Source: Mangrovivirga cuniculi
GTDB taxonomy: Bacteria > Bacteroidota > Bacteroidia > Cytophagales > Cyclobacteriaceae
Length of the DNA stretch: 64,000 nucleotides
Direction: 5' to 3'
NCBI RefSeq assembly: GCF_005166025.1
Contig: NZ_CP028923.1
Coordinates: 2,172,001-2,236,000, forward strand
Made by a program: the position numbers and the translations under genes. The notes beneath the pieces are model-generated. The model was not told the DNA's origin. It did no database searches and saw only the letters and a program-made list of their open reading frames with translations. Every line of letters begins with the position of its first letter. Within the stretch, counting starts at the first letter, position 1. Below are positions 1-8,749 of this stretch, piece after piece.

Positions 1-259
1 TTCTTTCGGCAGCTTTGAAGGATGGATCACCAATCATACCGGTAGCGCCTCCGACTAAAGCAACCGGTTTGTGTCCGGCTCTCTGAAAATGAACCAAAAG
101 CATAATCGTTGCCAGGTTTCCAATGTGAAGTGATTTAGCTGTAGGATCAAAACCAATATATCCGGCCGTTATTTCTTTTTTTAATTGTTCCTCAGTACCC
201 GGAGTCATATCGTGCACCATTCCTCTCCATCGTAGTTCTTCAATAAAATCTGGCTTCAT
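1..259 (-). CDS. tyrS: Tyrosyl-tRNA synthetase, N-terminal part (runs off the window)
   Basis: The first 86 codons read on the minus strand give a class I aminoacyl-tRNA synthetase N-terminus. The HIGH-type signature appears as HIGN at about residues 46-49, and the preceding [13 protein letters not shown] block and the following [12 protein letters not shown] block are typical of bacterial TyrRS. The enzyme charges tRNA-Tyr in the cytoplasm. The start is an ATG at 259, with no Shine-Dalgarno sequence, as usual in Bacteroidota. The rest of the gene lies to the left of the window, so the KMSKS loop and the anticodon-binding S4 domain cannot be checked. Family assignment is firm. Confidence 0.95.
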   Translation of the reverse strand, partial: MKPDFIEELRWRGMVHDMTPGTEEQLKKEITAGYIGFDPTAKSLHIGNLATIMLLVHFQRAGHKPVALVGGATGMIGDPSFKAAER

Positions 260-288
260 AGATATATTTACTTTTTTTAAATTTTTGG

Positions 289-296
289 CAAATATA
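289..296 (-). promoter_or_regulatory. Candidate Bacteroidota -7 element for tyrS
   Basis: On the minus strand the octamer TATATTTG matches the Bacteroidota -7 consensus TAnnTTTG and lies about 30 bases upstream of the tyrS ATG. No clear TTG -33 element is visible at the right distance, so this is a suggestion from one box only. Confidence 0.35.
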
Positions 297-346
297 ATGT
301 TCATTTTTTGTTTAAGAGATAAAATCATGAATAATCCTTATCCGTG

Positions 347-374
347 TTGAATAGCTATTAATTATTTAACTTTG
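347..374 (+). promoter_or_regulatory. Candidate promoter of the TPR lipoprotein gene
   Basis: TTG at 347-349 and TAACTTTG at 367-374 fit the Bacteroidota -33/-7 pattern with a 17-base spacer. Transcription would begin near 381 and leave a leader of about 64 bases before the ATG at 445. Confidence 0.5.
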
Positions 375-444
375 CCTTTCGTTAAGTTTTGTGGTATTAG
401 CCAATCATTGCTCTAAATTTATTAAATAATTAAAAAGAAAATTT

Positions 445-1044
445 ATGTTGAAATTACGTCTCTATTTGACGGTACTGATTATGATTGTAGCAGTTTCTTG
501 TGGAAGCGACCTTTCTGATAAAGGAGATCAGTTATACAAACAAGGTAAATACGAAGAGGCAATTGAGGCTTATTCAGAATATTTAGAAACTTATCCTAAT
601 AACGAGATTGTTATTTATAACAGAGGTAGGAGTTATGAGGAGCTTGGGCAATTTGATGAAGCAATTGCTGATTATGAAAAGGTTCTGAAAATTGATGATC
701 GACATATGAATAGCAGATTAGGTCTGGCTTCTTTATTTTATAAGAATGAAGATTATCCATCAGCAGAAATAATATTGACTGAATCAATGAAAATTAGTCC
801 TGAAAATCCAAATGTCTATGCTTTGAGAGGGAAAGTGAATTTTCAGATGAGTGAATTTAAACAGTCGATTACTGATCTTTCAAATGCTATCAAAATTAAG
901 CCGGATATGGCTGAAGCTTATTACTATAGAGGGTTAGCTTATATAGGGACTAATAAAAAATCCACTGGTTGTGCCGATCTTCAGAAGGCACTTTCGATGG
1001 GTATCGATGTAGCTCAAAATTCAATCAACAAGTATTGTAAATGA
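445..1044 (+). CDS. TPR-repeat lipoprotein
   Basis: This 199-residue protein starts with a short charged n-region, a hydrophobic stretch and a lipobox ending VAVSC (Cys19), so it should be lipidated and anchored in a membrane facing the periplasm. The remainder is about four to five tetratricopeptide repeats; examples are the helices around residues 27-60 (DQLYKQGKYEEAIEAYSEYL), 62-94 and 127-160. TPR lipoproteins of this size act as scaffolds for protein complexes; no specific partner can be named from the sequence. The gene stands alone, with its own promoter-like sequence and a hairpin terminator downstream, and is convergent with the dehydrogenase gene. Confidence 0.8.
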   Translation: MLKLRLYLTVLIMIVAVSCGSDLSDKGDQLYKQGKYEEAIEAYSEYLETYPNNEIVIYNRGRSYEELGQFDEAIADYEKVLKIDDRHMNSRLGLASLFYKNEDYPSAEIILTESMKISPENPNVYALRGKVNFQMSEFKQSITDLSNAIKIKPDMAEAYYYRGLAYIGTNKKSTGCADLQKALSMGIDVAQNSINKYCK

Positions 1045-1067
1045 TATTTCTGGAATAAGGAAATTAG

Positions 1068-1095
1068 AAAAGGGAGCTATAAGCCCCCTTTTTTT
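1068..1095. terminator. Bidirectional hairpin between convergent genes
   Basis: AAAGGGAGC, loop TATAA, then GCCCCCTTT forms a stem with one A-C mismatch, followed by seven T on the plus strand. It serves the TPR gene, and its complement ends the convergent dehydrogenase gene, whose stop codon it touches. Confidence 0.65.
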
Positions 1096-1984
1096 ATTTT
1101 TTAAAGTTGTCCGAAACGACAAGATCCTTGGTTCCATGAGAGTAGGAATAAAACCCTTCACCTGATTTCACACCTAATTTTCCAGCCTGTACCATGTTTA
1201 TTAACAATGGGCAAGGAGCATATTTAGGATTACCTAAGCCGTCATGTAATACTCTTAATATCGAAAGACAAACATCAAGTCCAATGAAGTCAGCTAGTTG
1301 TAACGGACCCATTGGGTGCGCCATTCCAAGTTTCATAACAGTGTCAATTTCTTCTACTCCTGCTACTCCTTCAAAAAGTGAATATATAGCCTCGTTGATC
1401 ATAGGCATTAATATTCTATTGGCGACAAAACCGGGATAATCATTTACTTCTACCGGAACTTTACTTACATCTTCGGAAAGTTTCATAATAGTATTGGTAA
1501 CCTCATCCGAAGTAGCATATCCTCTGATAACTTCTACCAGTTTCATAACTGGAACCGGATTCATAAAATGCATACCTATTACTTTATCCGGTCTTTCAGT
1601 AACAGATCCAATTTTAGTAATACTTATAGAAGATGTATTCGTTGATAAGATACAATTGTCAGGAGTAATTTTATCTAGCTCTCTGAAAATATCCAGTTTA
1701 ATATCTACGTTTTCTGTGGCCGCTTCTACAACCAGATCAGCATTTTTCACGCCCTCTTCCATGGAAGTGGTAAATGTGATATTCGAAAGAGTGGAATTTT
1801 TAGCATCCTCATCGATCAATTCTTTTTTTATTTGTCGATCAAGGTTTTTTGTAATTGTAGCCTTTGCTTTTTCTAATGCTTTTTCGTTAATATCAACCAG
1901 ATTTACAGAATAGTTACTTTGAGCAAATACGTGTGCGATCCCATTGCCCATAGTTCCTGAACCAATTACCGAAATATTTTTCAT
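1094..1984 (-). CDS. 3-hydroxyacyl-CoA (3-hydroxybutyryl-CoA) dehydrogenase
   Basis: The 296-residue product oxidises 3-hydroxyacyl-CoA to 3-oxoacyl-CoA with NAD+. The N-terminal Rossmann fold has the GSGTMG dinucleotide motif at residues 8-13 and an acidic residue (VNLVD) at the end of the second strand, favouring NAD over NADP. The catalytic His lies in the HFMNPVPVMKLVE block near residue 140, and the C-terminal helical domain follows from about 185. Length is typical of single-domain FadB/Hbd/PaaH proteins. No other beta-oxidation or butyrate gene lies beside it, so the physiological substrate is open. It follows the ArsC-like gene on the same strand, but a strong terminator separates the two. 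Confidence 0.92.
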   Translation of the reverse strand: MKNISVIGSGTMGNGIAHVFAQSNYSVNLVDINEKALEKAKATITKNLDRQIKKELIDEDAKNSTLSNITFTTSMEEGVKNADLVVEAATENVDIKLDIFRELDKITPDNCILSTNTSSISITKIGSVTERPDKVIGMHFMNPVPVMKLVEVIRGYATSDEVTNTIMKLSEDVSKVPVEVNDYPGFVANRILMPMINEAIYSLFEGVAGVEEIDTVMKLGMAHPMGPLQLADFIGLDVCLSILRVLHDGLGNPKYAPCPLLINMVQAGKLGVKSGEGFYSYSHGTKDLVVSDNFKK

Positions 1985-2021
1985 TTTAATGTCTGTTTAT
2001 TGAGTTTGTGGCCCTGAAATT

Positions 2022-2056
2022 AAAAAATCCAATGCTCTTCGAAAAGAACATTGGAT
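2022..2056 (-). terminator. Intrinsic terminator after the ArsC-like gene
   Basis: On the minus strand ATCCAATGTTCTT, loop TTCG, AAGAGCATTGGAT pairs over 13 positions with one T-G wobble and is followed directly by six T. It ends minus-strand transcription just downstream of the ArsC-like gene and upstream of the dehydrogenase gene. Confidence 0.85.
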
Positions 2057-2086
2057 AAAAGCTTTTTAATTTTTGGTTGAGAGAGA

Positions 2087-2446
2087 TTAAGCTAATTTGA
2101 AAATATCAGAAGGTTTCTCGCAAAGAACTGCTTTTTTGTTTCTTATAACAATTGGAGCTCTGATTAAATCAGGGTTGTTGTATAATACATTGAGCCAACC
2201 TTCCATTGTATAAGCATGTCCTCTGACTTTTTCCTGATATTTAGGATCAGCTTTGTTCAGTAATCTTTTTGGAGGGATATTAAGCATGTTAATAATTTCC
2301 TTCCACATGAGCTTACTGACCCGGGTGCGATTGTAATCAACATCATTCACATGATTTGACACTGAATAGGCATATGCTTTCGTTTGCTTGCCGCTGTTCG
2401 TTGCCGAATCATAGATGATCATAAGTTCATTTGGGTGAAATTGCAT
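2087..2446 (-). CDS. ArsC/Spx-family thioredoxin-fold protein lacking the catalytic cysteine
   Basis: The 119-residue product resembles the arsenate reductase/Spx group: an N-terminal MIIYD strand, a helix, a middle helical insert, and the C-terminal RAPIVIRNKKAVLCEKP segment, which matches the family's conserved RPI-V--G---G-RP region. The Cys of the usual NPxCxxS/R loop is absent; here the loop reads DSATNSGKQT, so reductase chemistry of the ArsC type is unlikely. The start is taken at ATG 2446. A longer frame to 2500 would begin at a TTG inside the likely -7 promoter element and adds residues that do not match the fold. It lies downstream of an amylase gene but has its own promoter-like sequence. 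The biochemical role is unknown. Confidence 0.75.
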   Translation of the reverse strand: MQFHPNELMIIYDSATNSGKQTKAYAYSVSNHVNDVDYNRTRVSKLMWKEIINMLNIPPKRLLNKADPKYQEKVRGHAYTMEGWLNVLYNNPDLIRAPIVIRNKKAVLCEKPSDIFKLA

Positions 2447-2497
2447 GGCAGTAACTATTGGTGTAGGTAAATAATATAATAAAATTTCACCATAATT

Positions 2498-2532
2498 CAA
2501 ATATTATTCTATAGTTACCAGTAATAGCAAAA
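2498..2532 (-). promoter_or_regulatory. Candidate promoter of the ArsC-like gene
   Basis: On the minus strand TTTTGC (2532-2527) and TAATATTTG (2506-2498) are 20 bases apart. The -7 box has one mismatch to TAnnTTTG. A start near 2491 supports the shorter coding start at 2446. Confidence 0.4.
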
Positions 2533-2557
2533 TTATATTTATCAGCTATTTGTATAA

Positions 2558-4375
2558 TTAAAAATCTAATATAAGTGCTTGGTTAGGTTTTAAAATAATA
2601 TTCTTCCCAATGTTTGTTTTTTCGCCGGATAGGATATTTTGAGCTTCCTCTCCGGGCTTAATTGATTCTTTAAATCTTTTCAGGTTCAGATTTTGTTCAG
2701 AATTATTATTATTTATTATTACAATGACTTTATCATTTTCAGATTTTCTCTCATAAAAATATATTTCATTTTCTGGGATATAATGTTTTAAGCTTCCCTT
2801 AGCAATGGCCTCTGAGTTTTTTCTCCAGTTTAATATGTCTTTCATAAACTCTAAAGACTTCTTTTGATTCTCAGTAACATTTTTATCCGCAAAGACATTT
2901 ACCTCATCACCTTCCCAACCACCGGGAAAATCTTCTCTCAATACCCCATGATCTCCATGGCCATCCATTAGAATTTCCGTACCATATAATATTTGAGGAA
3001 TTCCCCTGGTTGTCAATAATACTGAAAGGGAAAGTTTGAATTTATCAAAGTCCTTATCCAACACATGATAAATCCGATCCATATCATGGTTGTCGACAAA
3101 AATCTTATGCATAAAAGGGTCAGTGTAAATAAAGTCCTTTGCCATAACTTCATAAATACTATATACACTTCCCTCAGGTTTAAAAGCGTTTTGAATAGCA
3201 AAGCAAATAGGGAAATCTGAAATGCTCGGTAGTTTTGAATTATATTCGCCTTCGTTCGCATTTGGTTTTCGTGACCAATACGATTCAAAGGAAGCATTGT
3301 TTAGCCAGGTTTCTCCCACGATAAAAAAACCTGGATATTCTTCTTTAACTCTTTCAACCCAATTTGCCATCATTTCCTTGTCTGGGTAGGGGTAGGTATC
3401 CATTCTGATACCATCAATTTTAGCATATTCTATCCACCATAAACTAGTTTGAATGAGGTAATCTGATAAAAGCTCATTATCCTGATTAAGGTCGGGCATC
3501 GTTTTGACAAACCATCCATCAACCATTTTTTTGTAATCAAAATCGGAAGCATATGGATCAGAAACCACCGACCCCGTATAATTAGTTTGTGTAAATTCAG
3601 GCCATTGATGGATCCAGTCTTCTGTTGGCAGATCTTTCATCCAGTAATGATTTGAACCTATGTGATTAAAAATTAGGTCCATAATTACTTTTAAGCCCTT
3701 ATCGTGAGATTTTTTAACAAACTCCTTATATAGCTTATTACTTCCCAGTCTTTTATCAATATGGTAATAATCAGTTATGGAATATCCGTGGTAACTATAA
3801 GACTCCATATTATTTTCCTGGACAGGATTGAGCCATACTGTGGTGATTCCTAGTTCTTCGAGGTAATCTAAATGATCAATCACACCTTGTATATCACCTC
3901 CATGCTTGCCTCCAGGATTTTTTCTGTTGCTTTTTTCAAGATATCCTTTGATGTTATTTGTTTGAGGATCACCATCGGCAAATCTGTCTGGCATCAATAA
4001 GTACATCACATCTGAAGCTGAAATCGGATTTATATTTTGATGTTTTTCCTTTTTATAAAGTGGATAGTCTATTTCTGTCGTTTTACCTTCTTTAGTAAAT
4101 GTAATATTTACCGGACCCTCTTTTCTGTTTTTACTTATTTCCAGGTAAAGGAAAATATAGTTTTCATTTTCGGTGGTTATTTTTCTTTTAAGAGAAACAC
4201 CTTCGTCATTAATTTGGACTTTTGAATCAGCAATATCTTTGCCATATAACATTAATTGGAAGGTTGGATCTTCCATTCCTATATACCAATGTAGCGGTTC
4301 TGCTTTTTGAATGTCAGGCTGGCAAAATGAGATATAAGAGCAGAAAAATGCTGTTAGAAATAATAATGTTTTCAT
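2558..4375 (-). CDS. GH13 alpha-amylase/neopullulanase, exported (SusA-like)
   Basis: The 605-residue protein has a signal peptide (residues 1-18), an N-terminal beta-domain of the cyclomaltodextrinase kind (about 20-110), a GH13 barrel (about 120-510) and a C-terminal beta-domain. The GH13 signatures are all there: DLIFNH (233-238), GIRMDT with nucleophile Asp326, VGETW with acid/base Glu355 and FVDNHD with Asp431. It should hydrolyse maltodextrins, cyclodextrins or pullulan in the periplasm, as does SusA of Bacteroides. No lipobox or T9SS tail is visible. It is the third gene of a minus-strand group (secreted amylase, aldolase, this gene), although a hairpin terminator lies just before it, so expression may be partly uncoupled. 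Confidence 0.92.
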   Translation of the reverse strand: MKTLLFLTAFFCSYISFCQPDIQKAEPLHWYIGMEDPTFQLMLYGKDIADSKVQINDEGVSLKRKITTENENYIFLYLEISKNRKEGPVNITFTKEGKTTEIDYPLYKKEKHQNINPISASDVMYLLMPDRFADGDPQTNNIKGYLEKSNRKNPGGKHGGDIQGVIDHLDYLEELGITTVWLNPVQENNMESYSYHGYSITDYYHIDKRLGSNKLYKEFVKKSHDKGLKVIMDLIFNHIGSNHYWMKDLPTEDWIHQWPEFTQTNYTGSVVSDPYASDFDYKKMVDGWFVKTMPDLNQDNELLSDYLIQTSLWWIEYAKIDGIRMDTYPYPDKEMMANWVERVKEEYPGFFIVGETWLNNASFESYWSRKPNANEGEYNSKLPSISDFPICFAIQNAFKPEGSVYSIYEVMAKDFIYTDPFMHKIFVDNHDMDRIYHVLDKDFDKFKLSLSVLLTTRGIPQILYGTEILMDGHGDHGVLREDFPGGWEGDEVNVFADKNVTENQKKSLEFMKDILNWRKNSEAIAKGSLKHYIPENEIYFYERKSENDKVIVIINNNNSEQNLNLKRFKESIKPGEEAQNILSGEKTNIGKNIILKPNQALILDF

Positions 4376-4384
4376 GATTCGAAT

Positions 4385-4417
4385 AAAAAAAGAGGCCCTT
4401 TTAAAAAAAAGAGCCTC
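4385..4417 (-). terminator. Terminator between aldolase and GH13 genes
   Basis: On the minus strand GAGGCTCTTTT, loop TTTT, AAAAGGGCCTC pairs at all 11 positions with one T-G wobble, followed by seven T. It would end or attenuate transcripts from the aldolase gene ten bases before the next ATG. Confidence 0.85.
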
Positions 4418-4427
4418 AAATAGTTAT

Positions 4428-5507
4428 TTAAAAGTTTCTGTTATTTGCATTTAAGTCTTCAAATGCCTGAGCTAATCGTTTTTTGAAGGAATCTTCACCT
4501 TTACGAAGCCAGACTCGTGGATCATAGTACTTTTTGTTTGGTTTATCATCACCATCAGGATTTCCAATTTGTGCCTGAAGGTAGCCCTCATTTTCTTTAT
4601 AATAATCCTTAACACCATCCCAGAAAGCCCATTGAAGATCGGTGTCAATATTCATTTTAATTGCTCCATAACCAATTGCTTCAGTTATTTTTTCAGGCTC
4701 AGAACCTGATCCACCATGGAAAACAAAATTTACAGGGTTAGGCTCGGTATTAAATTTCTCCTGAATGTATTCCTGAGAATTTTTAAGTATTTCAGGAGTT
4801 AATTCTACATTACCTGGTTTATAAACACCATGAACATTACCAAAAGCAGCAGCTACAGTGAAATTAGGGCTGATTTTTAATAATTCTTCATAAGCAAATG
4901 CGACTTCCTCCGGTTGAGTGTATAGTTTAGAACTATCGATGTTAGTGTTATCAACACCGTCTTCTTCACCTCCGGTAACACCAAGTTCGATTTCGAGAGT
5001 CATTCCAAGTTTATCCATTCTTTCAAGATATCCCTTACTTATAGCTATATTTTCATCAAGGGGCTCCTCAGAAAGATCAATCATATGACTGCTAAACAAT
5101 GGCTGACCATGTTGCTTATAATATTCTTCACCTGCATCCAGAAGGCCGTCGATCCATGTCAATAACTTTTTTGCTGCATGGTCAGTATGAAGAATTACAG
5201 AAACACCATAGTGTTTTGCCATTTGATGAACGTGATGGGCTCCACTTACTGCACCCGCAATCGCAGCCTTTTGTCCATCATTGCTTAACCCTTTGCCAGC
5301 ATAAAATGCAGCTCCTCCATTAGAAAACTGAATAATCACCGGGCTGTTTACATCTCGTGCAGTTTCGAGAACAGCATTGATGCTATCGGTACCAATTACA
5401 TTTACAGCAGGCAATGCATAGTTATTAGCATTAGCGTGAGCTAGTAATTCTTTTACTTCTTCTCCCCAAAGAACACCACTTCTTAAGGTTTTCTTTACTT
5501 CAGACAT
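4428..5507 (-). CDS. fbaA: Class II fructose-bisphosphate aldolase
   Basis: At 359 residues this matches the length of E. coli FbaA (class IIA). Zinc ligands and catalytic residues are recognisable: the HTDH segment ending at His110, the ELGVTGGEEDG loop with the Glu near 175, GNVHG and the VFHGGSGS phosphate loop. It cleaves or forms fructose 1,6-bisphosphate in cytoplasmic glycolysis and gluconeogenesis. The gene lies only 13 bases downstream of the secreted amylase, on the same strand, so it is probably cotranscribed with it. That ties a central glycolytic step to glucan use. It is followed by a strong terminator. Confidence 0.97.
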   Translation of the reverse strand: MSEVKKTLRSGVLWGEEVKELLAHANANNYALPAVNVIGTDSINAVLETARDVNSPVIIQFSNGGAAFYAGKGLSNDGQKAAIAGAVSGAHHVHQMAKHYGVSVILHTDHAAKKLLTWIDGLLDAGEEYYKQHGQPLFSSHMIDLSEEPLDENIAISKGYLERMDKLGMTLEIELGVTGGEEDGVDNTNIDSSKLYTQPEEVAFAYEELLKISPNFTVAAAFGNVHGVYKPGNVELTPEILKNSQEYIQEKFNTEPNPVNFVFHGGSGSEPEKITEAIGYGAIKMNIDTDLQWAFWDGVKDYYKENEGYLQAQIGNPDGDDKPNKKYYDPRVWLRKGEDSFKKRLAQAFEDLNANNRNF

Positions 5508-5520
5508 AAACTTTTATTAT

Positions 5521-8358
5521 TTAATTTTTAATAACTCTTTGGGTTGTTGTTTTTTCTTTTCCAATGAAATGTACGAGGTAGATCCCCGGAGTAAACTCTG
5601 TAAGATCAATAGTAGGGGAAACATTTTCCTTGCTAATATCAATAATTTTGAGGATTTGTCCTAAGTTATTAGTGATATTGATTGATTTAATATCAGATTT
5701 AACTAATCCTGAAACATTGATTGTGTTCTTCGTTGGGTTAGGATAAATAATTAAATCAGTATTATCGATGTCATCTTCAACAGTTAAAATATTATTTAGA
5801 ATTGATGGAGCTCCTGTTGGTCCGATACTTTCGATCGGTAAATCAGGATTGTCAGTTAAAATATGAAACTCTCCCGGTGCCAGATCCAGATTCAAGGTTA
5901 CATTATCAAAATTAATCGACTCTTCTGCTAGTACAGAATACCATTCTCCGGTATTTGGAAGTGAAAGTGTTGTAGTGCCTTCTGTAACTCCAAAGTTACC
6001 CATTACTACTACATTTAAATTATCTGATGTGTATTTAAATGTTTTAATCGATGAAGTCCATGATGCTGTGAATGCATCTGAATTCATGTTTTGAGCATTT
6101 ATAATATTTTTTAACTGAATAATTCTGCTAAAAGTATTATAAACTTCTTTCCTGTTTTGCTCATCGTAGTATTCCCAAAGCACGGGCTTAGGAGATGTTC
6201 TTCCATCGAAATTAATGCTCACATCATATCCAAGTTCACCAAATTGCCAGAACATTTTCGGTCCTGGAGGTAGAAATAAGAATGCTGATGCAGCTTTTAC
6301 TCTATCAAGAGCGATATCCTCATTTCGAACAGTATATGAACCGGAACTATTTCCGTAATTCAGAGCTTCTACCATTTGTCTTTCTTCATCATGGCTTTCC
6401 ATATAGGTTACTAAATGATTATTATTCCAACCTCTGAATTGGGCTACCCCACCGGAAATATCAGACTTGTTATTATCGTGGTAACCTAGTATTGCTTCTT
6501 TATACGGGCCGTGCATATTGCCCCATAACATCATTCCATAATCTGATAGCTCTTTTTCTTCTGTGTTATTACCAAAATGCTCCAGAATAACATAGGTACT
6601 AGGATCATTTTGCCATATAACATCAGCCATCCTCTTCAAATAGCCAATTCTTTCGCCATCGTATGAACTCCATGCACCTACATCAGAGGTCTGTTTTTGA
6701 GTAAACCCTTTACTCAGGTCAAATCTAAATCCATCGAAATGATATTCATTCACCCAATAATTGTTAACTGTGTCCATTAAATCCTGTGTATATGAGGAAG
6801 AATGATCAAAGTCAAAAAATACATTAAACGGGTGAGTAGCCTCTACGTTAAAATAAGGATTATCTGCAGTAGGCCTTATGGGATCACTATTAAAATCGAA
6901 CCACATAGTAGCATAAGGAAACGGAACATCTGCATGATTGAGAACCATATCTAAAACAACAGCTATTCCCATTCCATGGGCAGTATCTATAAACTCCTTT
7001 AGTTTATTTTTAGTGCCGTAAAATTTATCTACAGCAAAGAAAAAAGTAGGGTTATAGCCCCAGCTGTTATTACCAGCAAATTCCATTACCGGCATCAATT
7101 CAATAGTGTTAATTCCCATGGACTTAAAATATCCTAAAGTATCGATCAAATTCTGGTAATTCTTATTTTGATCTCCTTCAAAAAAATCTCTTATCAACAG
7201 CTCATAAACAATTAAATTCTCTTTTTCTGGCTTCTGATATCCATCATTTTGCCATACGAATTCTTGCTGGGCGGTTTGAAGTACTGAGAATCTATTGAAA
7301 TACCATTCGTCATGAGCTGCCTCTGAAGGAAATTCTTTAAGATTCGGAAAAGTTTCAGAGGGAATATATCGATCATCGGGATCTAAAATTTTATCTGAAT
7401 ATGGATCAGCGATGAAAGTAGATCCGTCGACAAGGTATTGAAAAGCATATTCCTGACCGGGTGTTAACCCATTTATTTCCAGCCAGAAATAATCTCCATC
7501 TTTGTTCATTTGTGTCGAAGTAGAAATAGTCCAGTCATTCCATTCTCCATATAAAAAAACATCATTCTTACCTGGAGCAAAAAGGCACAGGGTTACTTTA
7601 GTGTCATCACCTTCATGGTAATTAATACCTGGAATGATATCAGCAGGGCGAGGAGCAGTGGGTTGAGACCCTTCGAAAATAATATCGAAGTCATATGTGA
7701 TTGTTTCACTTCCGTTGCCGGCTTCAATCTCTATAAAGCTGACATTTGTATCATTGAAAGTATAATTGAAAGAAAAATCTCCTGATGTTGAAGTAGAGTT
7801 TACTTCTGAACCATTAACTAAAAATCTAACTGTAGATTGCTCATTAACTCTACCATTAAATGAAATAGATTCTCCCTCACTAACAAATAAATAGCTTGTT
7901 TCCGGATTATTTATAGTCAGAGCAAAACCAGTTTCGGTAATGTAGTCAACAGTTTTTCCATCAGCCCAATCATTTCCTTTTAGTAGCATTCCCAATTCTG
8001 TTTGTCCTTCAGGAATAGATGAAAAATGATCAGCTGGAGTAAGTGTCAATGTAAATGTAGTATTTCCACCTTCCGTGATTTTAGTAAACTTAGCCGGAGC
8101 AGTTGATGTAGGGTCACTATCAGCAGGGTTTTTGTTAAATTGTGCATCCGCCGGATTAGTAGTGGAAGGAAGCCACATCCATAAATAAGCATTATTCAAG
8201 CTTTCCAGACTTGTTCCGGTAACATCATATGTTATGGTTATTTCAGTCGTAAATGAAAAGCTTGCAGGTGATATTGTCGGTTGGATATTCTCTCCATCCT
8301 GACCAAAGGATGAAAAATAAATAAAAAATATTAATAATAGAGGGTAAAAGTTTTTCAT
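5521..8358 (-). CDS. Secreted GH13 alpha-amylase with T9SS C-terminal sorting domain
   Basis: The 945-residue protein starts with a signal peptide (1-19, ending SFGQ). It then has two beta-sandwich regions (about 25-150 and 155-230), a CBM48/E-set type domain (about 243-345, with FLYGEWNDW) and a GH13 barrel (about 380-760). Catalytic residues fit GH13: Asp547 in GFRFDLS, Glu593 in VILEHF and Asp657 in ESHDEE; region I is DMVLNH (470-475). The last 75 residues form a type A T9SS sorting domain (IIYPNPTKNTINVSGL to the basic C-terminus), so the enzyme should be exported through the type IX system and attached to the surface or released. It is the likely first attack on extracellular starch or glycogen. 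Aldolase follows 13 bases downstream. Confidence 0.94.
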   Translation of the reverse strand: MKNFYPLLLIFFIYFSSFGQDGENIQPTISPASFSFTTEITITYDVTGTSLESLNNAYLWMWLPSTTNPADAQFNKNPADSDPTSTAPAKFTKITEGGNTTFTLTLTPADHFSSIPEGQTELGMLLKGNDWADGKTVDYITETGFALTINNPETSYLFVSEGESISFNGRVNEQSTVRFLVNGSEVNSTSTSGDFSFNYTFNDTNVSFIEIEAGNGSETITYDFDIIFEGSQPTAPRPADIIPGINYHEGDDTKVTLCLFAPGKNDVFLYGEWNDWTISTSTQMNKDGDYFWLEINGLTPGQEYAFQYLVDGSTFIADPYSDKILDPDDRYIPSETFPNLKEFPSEAAHDEWYFNRFSVLQTAQQEFVWQNDGYQKPEKENLIVYELLIRDFFEGDQNKNYQNLIDTLGYFKSMGINTIELMPVMEFAGNNSWGYNPTFFFAVDKFYGTKNKLKEFIDTAHGMGIAVVLDMVLNHADVPFPYATMWFDFNSDPIRPTADNPYFNVEATHPFNVFFDFDHSSSYTQDLMDTVNNYWVNEYHFDGFRFDLSKGFTQKQTSDVGAWSSYDGERIGYLKRMADVIWQNDPSTYVILEHFGNNTEEKELSDYGMMLWGNMHGPYKEAILGYHDNNKSDISGGVAQFRGWNNNHLVTYMESHDEERQMVEALNYGNSSGSYTVRNEDIALDRVKAASAFLFLPPGPKMFWQFGELGYDVSINFDGRTSPKPVLWEYYDEQNRKEVYNTFSRIIQLKNIINAQNMNSDAFTASWTSSIKTFKYTSDNLNVVVMGNFGVTEGTTTLSLPNTGEWYSVLAEESINFDNVTLNLDLAPGEFHILTDNPDLPIESIGPTGAPSILNNILTVEDDIDNTDLIIYPNPTKNTINVSGLVKSDIKSINITNNLGQILKIIDISKENVSPTIDLTEFTPGIYLVHFIGKEKTTTQRVIKN

Positions 8359-8749
8359 GTTTTTATGTCTATATAGGTTTGGTTAAAATTGTATTTTAGC
8401 AATATTTTTACTTAGGTTATATTTGTGTTATCACTACGGATACTGTAGTGAAACATTTATAATTTAATCAAAAGAATGTTATTATACATAAATTTTCACG
8501 GGTTTTAAGTATTGATCATTTATGGTATTATTTCAATCGTTTGCGTAAATTTCAGTTGAAATCTTTTTAATTGTTTTTACTAGTTTTTCGGGTAAACATA
8601 TTATCTTAAGGAACTGTAATAATTTATTAGGATATAAATAGTACTTTTTTAATTTTTAGAATTTGTTTATGAAATTTATATCTCTGATTAATCTAAACAT
8701 TAGGTTAATTAATAAATAATGGGATATATTCATATGTAAATTAATACAC
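8359..8749. other. Divergent regulatory region between amylase and LacI-family genes
   Basis: These 391 bases carry no gene that I can support and must hold the promoters of both divergent transcription units. A perfect 7-base inverted repeat (TCACTAC, 7 bases, GTAGTGA) sits at 8431-8451, about 75 bases upstream of the amylase ATG. The sequence CAATCGTTTGCG at 8534-8545 has the CG-centred look of a LacI-family half-operator. No exact TAnnTTTG element stands out for either gene. Confidence 0.5.
8431..8451. promoter_or_regulatory. Inverted repeat, possible operator or leader hairpin
   Basis: TCACTAC and GTAGTGA are exact inverse complements separated by seven bases. The position, upstream of the secreted amylase in a region controlled by a LacI-family protein, suggests an operator or a 5' leader hairpin. 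Neither role is shown by the sequence alone. Confidence 0.35.

Noticed and set aside
3013-3297. Long antisense frame inside the SusA-like GH13 gene
   Set aside because: It is a different frame on the same strand as the GH13 gene, has no promoter or domain, and the GH13 frame is fully conserved.
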